Below, in pieces: positions 27,528 to 38,026 of a stretch of DNA of 64,000 nucleotides. The notes below the pieces were generated by a model that did not search any database, was not told the DNA's origin, and saw nothing but the letters and a program-made list of their open reading frames with translations. The translations under genes were made by a program, and so were the position numbers. Position 1 is the stretch's first letter. Each line of letters opens with the position of its first letter. This DNA is from Burkholderiaceae bacterium (GTDB lineage Bacteria > Pseudomonadota > Gammaproteobacteria > Burkholderiales > Burkholderiaceae_E). Location: contig JAOSJU010000001.1 of NCBI GenBank assembly GCA_027493945.1, positions 3,096,484-3,160,483 of the forward strand, written 5' to 3'.

Positions 27528-28292
27528 ATGAACGTCGATGCCGTCGAGTCCCCGCACGACCTGGCCACCATCGAGCGGCAGCGGCGAGTCGACCTCGCCG
27601 CCTGCTACCGGCTGGTGGCGCTCTACGGCTGGGACGACCTCGTGTTCACGCACATCTCGGCCCGAGTCCCCGGCCCGGAACACCACTTCCTGATCAACCC
27701 GTACGGGATGCTGTTCAGCGAGATCACTGCGTCCAGCCTGGTGAAGGTGGACCTCGACGGACGCAAGGTCGACGACAACCCGCACGGCGTGAACCCGGCA
27801 GGCTTCACGATCCACAGCGCGGTGCACGCGGCGCGCGAAGGCGCGACCTGCGTTCTGCACACACACAGCGTGAACGGGGTCTCGGTGGCGGCGCTGGAGG
27901 ACGGCGTGCTGCCGCTCTCGCAGCACTCGATGTTCGTACTGGCGTCGCTGGCGTATCACGACTACGAAGGAGTCGCCCTGGTCGACGCCGAAAAGCCGCG
28001 CCTAGTACGCGACCTCGGGGACAAGCGCTACCTGATGCTGCGCAACCACGGACTGCTGACGGTCGGTCGCAGCGTCGCCGAGGCGTTCGTGGCGATGTAC
28101 ATGTTCGAGACCACCTGCACGATCCAGGTGCGCGCCCAGGGCTGCGGCGGGACGCTGCGGCGAATCGGCGCGCCGATCCTCGAGGGCGCGCCGGCGCAAT
28201 GGGACGCCGTCACCCGCGGCACCGGCGGCGGCCTGGCATGGCCGGCACTGCTGCGCCGGCTCGATGCCATCGAGCCGGGCTACCGGCGCTGA
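27528..28292 (+). CDS. Class II aldolase/adducin-domain protein
   Basis: A 254-residue member of the class II aldolase/adducin family. Zinc-binding histidines are visible in CVLHTHSVNGVSV and LRNHGLLTVG, and the N-terminal FTHISARVPGPEHHFLINPY is family-typical. Members include fuculose- and ribulose-phosphate (epim)erases/aldolases, but many with this motif set are of unknown substrate. It is probably regulated by the divergent TetR protein. Confidence 0.85.
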   Translation: MNVDAVESPHDLATIERQRRVDLAACYRLVALYGWDDLVFTHISARVPGPEHHFLINPYGMLFSEITASSLVKVDLDGRKVDDNPHGVNPAGFTIHSAVHAAREGATCVLHTHSVNGVSVAALEDGVLPLSQHSMFVLASLAYHDYEGVALVDAEKPRLVRDLGDKRYLMLRNHGLLTVGRSVAEAFVAMYMFETTCTIQVRAQGCGGTLRRIGAPILEGAPAQWDAVTRGTGGGLAWPALLRRLDAIEPGYRR

Positions 28293-28466
28293 CGCGGCCG
28301 CGCCCCGGGTGCGCCGCGCCCGGACGGGCGCCGTGCCCAGGCGTCGGCACCCGGGCTGCGCTTGCAAACCGGCCGGGCTTTGGCTACAAGGTACGAGGGC
28401 GTGGCAGCGGACGGATCGGCGGTGGCGCGACCGCGTTGCCGGTTCCGTGCCCGGGGAGTCCCGTCG

Positions 28467-28928
28467 ATGACCGAGGTCTGGCTGTTCCTTCACTTCGTCG
28501 GCGTCGTCACCTGGATCGGCGGGATGGTGTTCGCGCACTTCTGCCTTCGCCCCGCCGCGCTCGCGACGCTGCAGCCGCCGCAGCGCCTGCCGCTGATGGC
28601 CGCTGCGCTCGGGCGCTTCTTCGCGCTGGTGGGCGCGTCGCTGGTGCTGCTCTGGGGCAGCGGGCTCGCGATGTTCGCCGGGATCGCCGGCTCGGGCGGC
28701 AAGCCGCCATTGTCCCGGAACCTGATGGCCGCGATCGCCGCGGTGATGACGCTGGTGTTCCTCTGGATCGCGCTGCGGCTGCATCCGCGCATGCGCAGCG
28801 CGGTCGCGGCCTCCGGGTGGCCGAAGGCCGCTGCCGCGCTCGACGCGATCCGCCGCCTCGTGGTTCTGAATCTCGCCCTGGGCTTCCTGACCATCGCGGT
28901 CGCGACGCTGGGCCGGCTGGCGAACTGA
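28467..28928 (+). CDS. Small CopD-like integral membrane protein
   Basis: 153 residues with four hydrophobic helices. The start MTEVWLFLHFVGVVTWIGGM and the following VFAHFCLRPAA match the CopD/DUF2214-like group, with a conserved His in helix one and a GGM turn. The ATG at 28467 follows GGGGAG; the longer frame from 28362 overlaps nothing but lacks family character. Role unknown; copper resistance is a guess from the domain name only. Confidence 0.7.
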   Translation: MTEVWLFLHFVGVVTWIGGMVFAHFCLRPAALATLQPPQRLPLMAAALGRFFALVGASLVLLWGSGLAMFAGIAGSGGKPPLSRNLMAAIAAVMTLVFLWIALRLHPRMRSAVAASGWPKAAAALDAIRRLVVLNLALGFLTIAVATLGRLAN

Positions 28929-28962
28929 TCGCCGCTCGAAGCGAGGCGCGCGCCCCGCGGCA

Positions 28963-30351
28963 CTACAGCTGGAACCCCACCGACCGCACGATGCCCTCGA
29001 GCACGTCGCGCCCCCACGAAGGCGCCCGCGCCTCGTAGGCGCCTGACTGCTGCGCCTGCGCGTCGATCCACTCGGCGATCCAGGCGATCTCCTCCGCGCC
29101 GTAGAAAGCCGTCATCAGCTCGAAATTCACGAACAGGCTGCGCCCGTCGAGATTCGCCGAGCCGCAGAGCGCGAGCTGCGCGTCGACGACGACCGCCTTC
29201 GCGTGCAGCATCGCCGGGTACAGCATCACCTGCGCGCCGGCGGCGGCCAGCGCGCGCAGCGCGCGCTCGCGCGCCCAGTCGGCCATCCAGTGGTTCGAGC
29301 GCTTCGGCACGACCAGCGTCAGGCGCACGCCGCGCCGGCACGCGATGCACCAGGCCGCCAGCAGCGCGTCGTCGGGGATGAAGTACGGCGTGACGGCGAG
29401 GATGCGCGCGCGCGCGTGGTAGGCCGAGGCGAGCAGCAGCGCGTGGACCGTGTCGTCGGCGTAGTCCGGCCCGCTGGGCACCAGCTGCGCGGACGGTCCG
29501 CCGTCCACGCCGGGCGGCGGGGCCGCAGTCCGTGCGGCACGCAGCGACTTGCCCCAGGCGGCAGCCCAGTCGTGGTCGAAGGTCTCGTGCGCCTGCGCCG
29601 CCAGCGGCCCGCGCACGACGAAGCTCAGGTCGCGCCACGCCGGCCACCCGGGCGCGTCGACGAAGTATTCCGCCGCAAGGTTGCGCCCGCCGCTCCAGAC
29701 GCACTCCCCGTCGGCCGCGACCAGCTTGCGGTGGTTGCGCAGGTTGGTGCGGCCGCGCACCGGATTGCGCAGCACCGGCATGAACCAGCGCACCGGAACG
29801 CCGCCCGCGCGCAGCTCGCGCGCGAGCCGGCGTGAGGTGCGCAGGCCGCCGATCGCGTCGAGCAGCACCCGCACCTGCAGTCCGCGCCCGGCGGCGCGCA
29901 CCAGCGCCGACGACACCGTGGCGCCGACCGCGTCGTCGGCGAGCACGAAGGTGCTCAGGTCGACGCGCTCGCGCGCGCCGTCGATCAGCGCGACCAGCTC
30001 GCGCAGCGATGCCTCGCCGTCGGCCCGGAACGCGACCGAGCGGTTTCGCACCGGCGACGGGACGCCGAGCGCGGCCAGCAGCGTCAACGCCCAGTCGGGG
30101 CCCTCGGTGCCGGCCGCCAGCGGTGCGCGCGGCGGCGGACGCCGCCGCGCGCGAGCGAGCTTGCGCGTGCCGAAGATCAGGAACAGCGGCGTGCCCAGGT
30201 AGGGCAGCAGCGCGATCGACATCACCCGGGCGATCGCGGCCGACGGATGCCGATGCTGCTGCCCGATGCGGGTCACCATCACGTAGATCAGCAGCCCGAC
30301 GAAGACGAAGGCGCCGTGCTCGAGCGGTGACAGCGAGAGGGGCCAGTGCAT
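28963..30351 (-). CDS. cls: Phospholipase D-family cardiolipin synthase
   Basis: 462 residues. Two hydrophobic helices at the N-terminus (MHWPLSLSPLEHGAFVFVGL...) are followed by two HKD motifs: NHRKLVAADGECVWSGGRN and LHAKAVVVDAQLALCGSANL. This is the bacterial cardiolipin synthase architecture, an inner-membrane enzyme condensing two phosphatidylglycerols. The frame is open far upstream, but the ATG at 30351 starts right before the first helix. Its upstream region overlaps only the divergent spacer to the MFS gene. Confidence 0.85.
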   Translation of the reverse strand: MHWPLSLSPLEHGAFVFVGLLIYVMVTRIGQQHRHPSAAIARVMSIALLPYLGTPLFLIFGTRKLARARRRPPPRAPLAAGTEGPDWALTLLAALGVPSPVRNRSVAFRADGEASLRELVALIDGARERVDLSTFVLADDAVGATVSSALVRAAGRGLQVRVLLDAIGGLRTSRRLARELRAGGVPVRWFMPVLRNPVRGRTNLRNHRKLVAADGECVWSGGRNLAAEYFVDAPGWPAWRDLSFVVRGPLAAQAHETFDHDWAAAWGKSLRAARTAAPPPGVDGGPSAQLVPSGPDYADDTVHALLLASAYHARARILAVTPYFIPDDALLAAWCIACRRGVRLTLVVPKRSNHWMADWARERALRALAAAGAQVMLYPAMLHAKAVVVDAQLALCGSANLDGRSLFVNFELMTAFYGAEEIAWIAEWIDAQAQQSGAYEARAPSWGRDVLEGIVRSVGFQL

Positions 30352-30495
30352 GGCGGCTGCGCGCGGGTGGTCGGCGCGGCCAACATAGCACGAGCCCGGG
30401 CCGCGCGGGGCGATGTGCCGGCGCGCGCAGCCGCAGTGGCCGGTCCCGCGCGGGTTAGCATCGCGCCTGGCGCAGCGCCCGGAACCCGGCCGAAC

Positions 30496-31698
30496 ATGGA
30501 GCCTTCCCGCAACATTCCCCGAACCGTCTGGGTGCTCGGCAGCGTGAGCCTCTTCATGGACATGTCGTCGGAGCTGATCCACGCCGTGCTGCCCGTCTAC
30601 ATGACCGCCGTGCTCGGGCTGTCGGTGCTCGCCGTCGGCATCGTCGAGGGCATCGCCGAGGCCACGGCGTCGATCTCGAAGGTGCTGTCGGGATACGTGT
30701 CGGACCGCTTCGCGCGGCGCAAGCCGCTGGTGCTGCTCGGCTACGGGCTCTCGGCATTGACGAAGCCGATGTTTCCGCTCGCCGACGGCGCGATCGGCGT
30801 GGTCGCCGCGCGCTTCGCCGACCGCCTCGGCAAGGGCATTCGCGGCGCGCCGCGCGATGCGCTGGTCGCCGACGTCACGCCGCCCGGGCTGCGCGACGCC
30901 GCCTACGGGTTGCGCCAGGCGCTCGACACGGTCGGCGCGTTCGTCGGCCCGCTGCTGGCGATGCTGTTCCTCTGGCTCTGGGCCGACGACCTGCGCGCGG
31001 TGCTGTGGGTCGCCGTCGTGCCGGCGTTCGTCGCGGTGGCGCTGATCGTCGCCGGCGTCGAGGAGCCGGACGACACCGCGCAGGCCCGCGATCGCCGCGA
31101 CCCGATCCGCCTGGCGAGCGTCGCGGCGCTGCCGCCTGCGTTCTGGCGCCTGATCGTGCTCGCGGCGCTGTTCGCGCTGGCGCGGGTCCCGGAAGCGTTC
31201 CTGGTGCTGCGCGCGCAGGAAATCGCCCTGCCGGTGCTCTGGATCCCGATGGTGATGATCGCGATGAGCGCGGTCTATTCGGTCGCGGCGTACCCGGCCG
31301 GCGTGCTCGCTGCGCGCTTCGGACGCCGAGCGCTGCTCGCCGCTTCGCTGGCCACGCTGGTGGCGGCGCAGGGCGTGCTCGCGGCGTGGCCGGGCAGCCT
31401 CGGCCTGTGGGCTGGCGCCGGGCTGTGGGGCCTGCACATGGGGCTGTCGCAGGGCGGCCTGTCGGCGGCCGTCGCCGCGGTCGCGCCGCCGGCCAGCCGC
31501 GCGACCGCGTTCGGCGTGTTCCACTTCGTGACCGGGGTGTTCCAGCTCGCCAGCGGCGCGGCCGCCGGCTGGCTCTGGTTGCGTTTCGGCAGCGCGATCG
31601 CGTTCGGTTCGGGGGCGGCGTGGGCACTGCTGGCGCTGGCGGTGCTCGCCACTGCCCTGCCCCGCGCCGGCGCGGCCGAGCCGCGCGGCCGGCCTTGA
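30496..31698 (+). CDS. MFS transporter
   Basis: 400 residues with about twelve hydrophobic segments. The loop between helices 2 and 3 carries the family motif GYVSDRFARRKPLVLLGYGL, and helix 4 has RFADRLGKGIRGAPRDALVA, a sequence typical of the YfcJ/arabinose-efflux-like group. It is divergent from cls. The substrate cannot be predicted. Confidence 0.85.
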   Translation: MEPSRNIPRTVWVLGSVSLFMDMSSELIHAVLPVYMTAVLGLSVLAVGIVEGIAEATASISKVLSGYVSDRFARRKPLVLLGYGLSALTKPMFPLADGAIGVVAARFADRLGKGIRGAPRDALVADVTPPGLRDAAYGLRQALDTVGAFVGPLLAMLFLWLWADDLRAVLWVAVVPAFVAVALIVAGVEEPDDTAQARDRRDPIRLASVAALPPAFWRLIVLAALFALARVPEAFLVLRAQEIALPVLWIPMVMIAMSAVYSVAAYPAGVLAARFGRRALLAASLATLVAAQGVLAAWPGSLGLWAGAGLWGLHMGLSQGGLSAAVAAVAPPASRATAFGVFHFVTGVFQLASGAAAGWLWLRFGSAIAFGSGAAWALLALAVLATALPRAGAAEPRGRP

Positions 31699-31729
31699 GC
31701 CGGCGCGCTTCGCGCGCGCAGGTGGCCCG

Positions 31730-32020
31730 TCAGCGCACCTTTCCGAGCAGCACTTCGACGTTGCCGAGCAACTGATCGAGGTCGGCCTGGCGGCCCTTGC
31801 CGTCGCGCATCTTCGTGGACAGTTCCTGCTCCATGAAGCAGACCGTCATCCGCACGTAGGCGCTGTCGAGCGCCTTGCGCACGGCCGAGATCTGCTGGGC
31901 GATCTGCATGCAGTCCTCGCCCTCGTCGACCATCCGCTGGATGCCGCGCAGCTGGCCCTCGGCGCGGCGCAGCCGGTTGAGCAGGTCGGTGCGCGACGCC
32001 TCGTCTTTCAGTACGGTCAT
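31730..32020 (-). CDS. CsoR/FrmR-family transcriptional repressor
   Basis: 96 residues, all-helical, with LLNRLRRAEGQLRGIQRMVD and DCMQIAQQISAVRKALDSAY of the CsoR family. Cys37 is at the first ligand position. The next Cys, 61, is 24 residues on, where copper and formaldehyde sensors keep a His 25 residues on; no His or third Cys follows. It is therefore probably not a classical CsoR (Cys-His-Cys) or FrmR. It is the last gene of a five-gene minus-strand operon, whose promoter region has an ATACCC-type palindrome, and is likely its autorepressor. Confidence 0.85.
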   Translation of the reverse strand: MTVLKDEASRTDLLNRLRRAEGQLRGIQRMVDEGEDCMQIAQQISAVRKALDSAYVRMTVCFMEQELSTKMRDGKGRQADLDQLLGNVEVLLGKVR

Positions 32021-32043
32021 GGTGCAGGAGCCATTCGTGGAAT

Positions 32044-33069
32044 TCACCGCGATTGTCCTCCAGATGCGACGACTTGCGCCACGACCGGCATTTCCGGTAT
32101 CAGCAGGCGGCGCTGGCGCAGCCCGCGCACCGTGCCCAGGACGAGGCCGGCGATCACCACCGAGGTCGCCGCCAGCGCGAACAGCGCCAGCAGCGCCATG
32201 GCCGGGCCGCCGCCGTTGGCCGGGTCGGCGAGCCGCAGCGTCAGCGCGGTGAACGCGGCCAGGGGAAACGACACCGCCCAGTGCGTGATCCCGAACTCCA
32301 GCGCGACGATGCGCCGCGCCTGCGTGAGCGCCCAGAGCAGGAAGAACAGCGCCATCCCCCATGCTGCCCACGCCAGCAGCGGCGGCGCCCCGAACTGCAG
32401 CGCGTCGAGCCCCAGCACCGCCGGCGGCGCCACCGTGATGAAGACCGTCGGCATCAGCTTCTCGGGCCAGAGGCCCGCCTGCGCGATCCGCACCAGCAGC
32501 AGTACCAGCACGATCGGCCAGAACAGCAGGCCGATGCCGGCCTGCGCGGCCGATGCCGCCGGGTAGCCGAGCGGGACGCCCGCCAGCGGCACCAGGACGT
32601 TGCCTACGATCGGGACGATCAGCGCGGGGGTCAGCGACGCCCGGGCGAGGCCGCCCGGCTGGTTGCCCTTCCACCACCGCGCCAGCACCCACAGCGTGAC
32701 CGCGAGCTGCGCCAGGCTCGCGAGCGCCCACAGGACGCGGACGATCGGCCCGGCGCCGACCAGCGCGACCCACAGCCCCACCAGCAGCAACGCCGAGATC
32801 GGCACCGTCGCGACGAAGACGTGGCGCACCGGATGCCCGAGGTCTTCCAGCAGCGCCTGCGGGTGCCGCCGCGCGCGCACCGCGGTCAGCGCGAGCAGCA
32901 CGGCGCAGACCGCGCCCGCGGCGATGGCGAGCGCCATCGACACCGCGAGCGCCGGCTCGCCCAGCTGCGCCACGGCTCGGTGCCAGGCGAACGCGAGGCC
33001 GCTCAGCCCCATCACGATCGAGAACCACCCGAGCGCGAGGAACTGCAGCGGCGAGCCGGGCGCGGCCAT
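32044..33069 (-). CDS. TDT-family (SLAC1/TehA-type) transporter
   Basis: 341 residues with about ten hydrophobic segments: MAAPGSPLQFLALGWFSIVM..., SLTPALIVPIVGNVLVPLAG and GITHWAVSFPLAAFTALTLR are characteristic of tellurite-resistance/dicarboxylate transporters of the TehA/SLAC1 fold. This family also includes sulfite exporters. The start at 33069 is chosen at the first helix; the frame runs on upstream across the neighbouring gene. It lies between the DUF2892 gene and the CsoR-like gene. Confidence 0.82.
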   Translation of the reverse strand: MAAPGSPLQFLALGWFSIVMGLSGLAFAWHRAVAQLGEPALAVSMALAIAAGAVCAVLLALTAVRARRHPQALLEDLGHPVRHVFVATVPISALLLVGLWVALVGAGPIVRVLWALASLAQLAVTLWVLARWWKGNQPGGLARASLTPALIVPIVGNVLVPLAGVPLGYPAASAAQAGIGLLFWPIVLVLLLVRIAQAGLWPEKLMPTVFITVAPPAVLGLDALQFGAPPLLAWAAWGMALFFLLWALTQARRIVALEFGITHWAVSFPLAAFTALTLRLADPANGGGPAMALLALFALAATSVVIAGLVLGTVRGLRQRRLLIPEMPVVAQVVASGGQSR

Positions 33070-33086
33070 CGCGGATCGCACCGGTG

Positions 33087-33311
33087 TCAGCGCGCGCAGG
33101 TCGAGGGCGTGTCGGGCACGCCCAGCTTCTTCAGGATCGTGCCGAGCGGGCACAGGTTGCTGAAGCCGAACTGGAACAGGTTCAGGCCGACGAACGCGGT
33201 GACGGCGAGAAACCACTTCGAGACGAACAGCGGGCTGCCCTCGACGCCCAGCGCCAGCGAAACCAGGATGAACGAGCCGGCGAAAATGCGGATCATGCGT
33301 TCGACGTTCAT
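33087..33311 (-). CDS. DUF2892 (YgaP-type) inner-membrane protein
   Basis: 74 residues: MNVERMIRIFAGSFILVSLA and FVSKWFLAVTAFVGLNLFQF are two helices, then FGFSNLCPLGTILKKLG carries the conserved Cys-Pro motif of DUF2892. In other bacteria this domain is fused or linked to rhodanese and sulfur-handling proteins. The ATG at 33311 is preferred (GGAG 7 bases upstream) over 33323. The position within the efflux operon suggests a part in sulfur or metal stress, unproven. Confidence 0.83.
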   Translation of the reverse strand: MNVERMIRIFAGSFILVSLALGVEGSPLFVSKWFLAVTAFVGLNLFQFGFSNLCPLGTILKKLGVPDTPSTCAR

Positions 33312-33357
33312 GTGAGACTCCATTCAGGGTTGGCAAGGTAAAGGGAAGGAAAAACCG

Positions 33358-36675
<3,318 letters not shown>

Positions 36676-36676
36676 C

Positions 36677-37743
36677 TCAGCGCGCCGCCTCGGCCGGCGC
36701 CGGCCTTGCGCCGGCCAGGCCGGCCCTGACCGGGTCGATCGCGACGCGATCGCCGGGCTTCAGGCCCGCGAGCACCTCGACGCCGGCATCGCCGTGATCG
36801 GCGCCCACGCGCACCGCCTGCAGCACGAATACCTGCTCGCGCGCGACATAGACGCCGGTGAGCTCGCCACGCCGGAGCACGGCCGTGGCCGGCACCGTGA
36901 GCCTTTCGGCCGATCCGCCACCGAAGCGCACGCGCACGCTCTGGCCCGGCACCGCACCGGCTGCCGCACCCGCCGGCAGCTCGAACCGGAACTCGACGGT
37001 CTGCGAAACCGGATCCGCGCCCGGCAGCCCGGTGGTCATCGAAGGCGTCACCCAGTCTCCGGAAGGCAGGAGTACCTGCATGCGTTGCGCGCCGCGCGCC
37101 AGCGCCTGCTGCGAGGCCGGCACGTAGGCGACCGCCCGGATCGGCTGCGGCGCGTAGACGGTGGCGATCGCGCGGCCGGGCGCGGCGAGGTCGCCAGCCT
37201 CGACGTGGGTGGCCAGCACCAAGCCGTCGTACGGCGCGGTCACGCTGGTGAAACTGCGCGCGAGCGCGGCCGGCTGCGGCCGGCCTGTGCCTGCCGCTGG
37301 CCCGCCTGCGCGGCACGGAACTGCGCCTCGGCGATGTCGAGCGCCGCCTGGCTGACGAAGCCTTGCGCGCGCAACTGGCGGCTGCGCTCGTATTGCGCCT
37401 GCGCGTTCGCCAGCTCCGCCTGAGACTGCGCCACGGCCGCTTCGCTGCGCGCCAGGCCGGCCTGCGCGTCGCGCTCGTCGATGCGCGCGAGCACCTGCCC
37501 GGCCCGCACCGCGTCGCCGGCGCGCACCAGCAGCTGCACCACGTTGCCGGACACCTGCGCGGCCACCGTGCTCTGGCGCACCGCCTGCAGCGTGCCGTCG
37601 AGCTCCAGCCCGACGCCGACCGCACCGGGCTGCGCGGTGACTGTCGGCACCGTCGGCTGCTGGGCGGCCACGGCTGCCGGCCCGGCCAGCCACGCCAGCG
37701 CCGAAAGAAGGACCGCGGTCGCGGGGAATCGGTCTGCGATCAT
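36677..37743 (-). CDS. RND periplasmic adaptor (HlyD/MFP family, frameshifted)
   Basis: About 355 residues. A signal peptide (MIADRFPATAVLLSALAWLA) is followed by the lipoyl-like half motif LDGTLQAVRQSTVAAQVSGN and a coiled coil (SEAAVAQSQAELANAQAQYE). The frame breaks near 37285; one missing base would join ...GQRQAQAGRPQPAALARSFT to SVTAPYDGLVLATHVEAGDL, the second half of the barrel-sandwich. It bridges the RND pump to an outer-membrane channel. The start at 37743 is the one giving a clean signal peptide. It is the first gene of the operon after two palindromes at 37771-37812. Confidence 0.86.
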
Positions 37744-37770
37744 CTGGGAGCCTGTGTGTCCTATATTCAT

Positions 37771-37786
37771 ATACCGTGTACGGTAT
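37771..37786. promoter_or_regulatory. Palindrome upstream of the RND operon
   Basis: ATACCGTGTACGGTAT: 7-base arms ATACCGT/ACGGTAT with GT between. Located 28 bases before the adaptor start, in the position of an operator or promoter element. Binding protein unknown; no HTH-type regulator other than the CsoR-like protein is encoded in the operon. Confidence 0.5.
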
Positions 37787-37794
37787 GATCGTCT

Positions 37795-37812
37795 CATACC
37801 CTTGTGGGTATG
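37795..37812. promoter_or_regulatory. Probable CsoR-family operator
   Basis: CATACCCTTGTGGGTATG: arms CATACCC/GGGTATG separated by TTGT. ATACCC...GGGTAT is the general form of CsoR/RcnR-family sites. It lies about 52 bases before the operon that ends in a CsoR-like gene. Confidence 0.6.
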
Positions 37813-38026
37813 TAAAGCCTGGCGCGGACGCGTCGGAACTGTCCGGCGCCGCGTCGTATTCCTGCAACCCCCGCGCCCGCTCGTCGGGGATCCGCGCACG
37901 GTCATACGGGCCGGGCCGCAGCGCGTGCGAATTGCCATTGCACCGCAGCAATCCCACCGATAGTCTGCGCCAGCATCATCGCCCGAACTTGCTGTCCCGC
38001 GCGTGCCCATCCGATCGACACCTGCA

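Noticed and set aside
28490-31524. Long minus-strand frames (633 and 853 codons) across cls and the MFS gene
   Set aside because: Only the part from 30351 down encodes a real protein (cls); the remainder is antisense to the MFS transporter.
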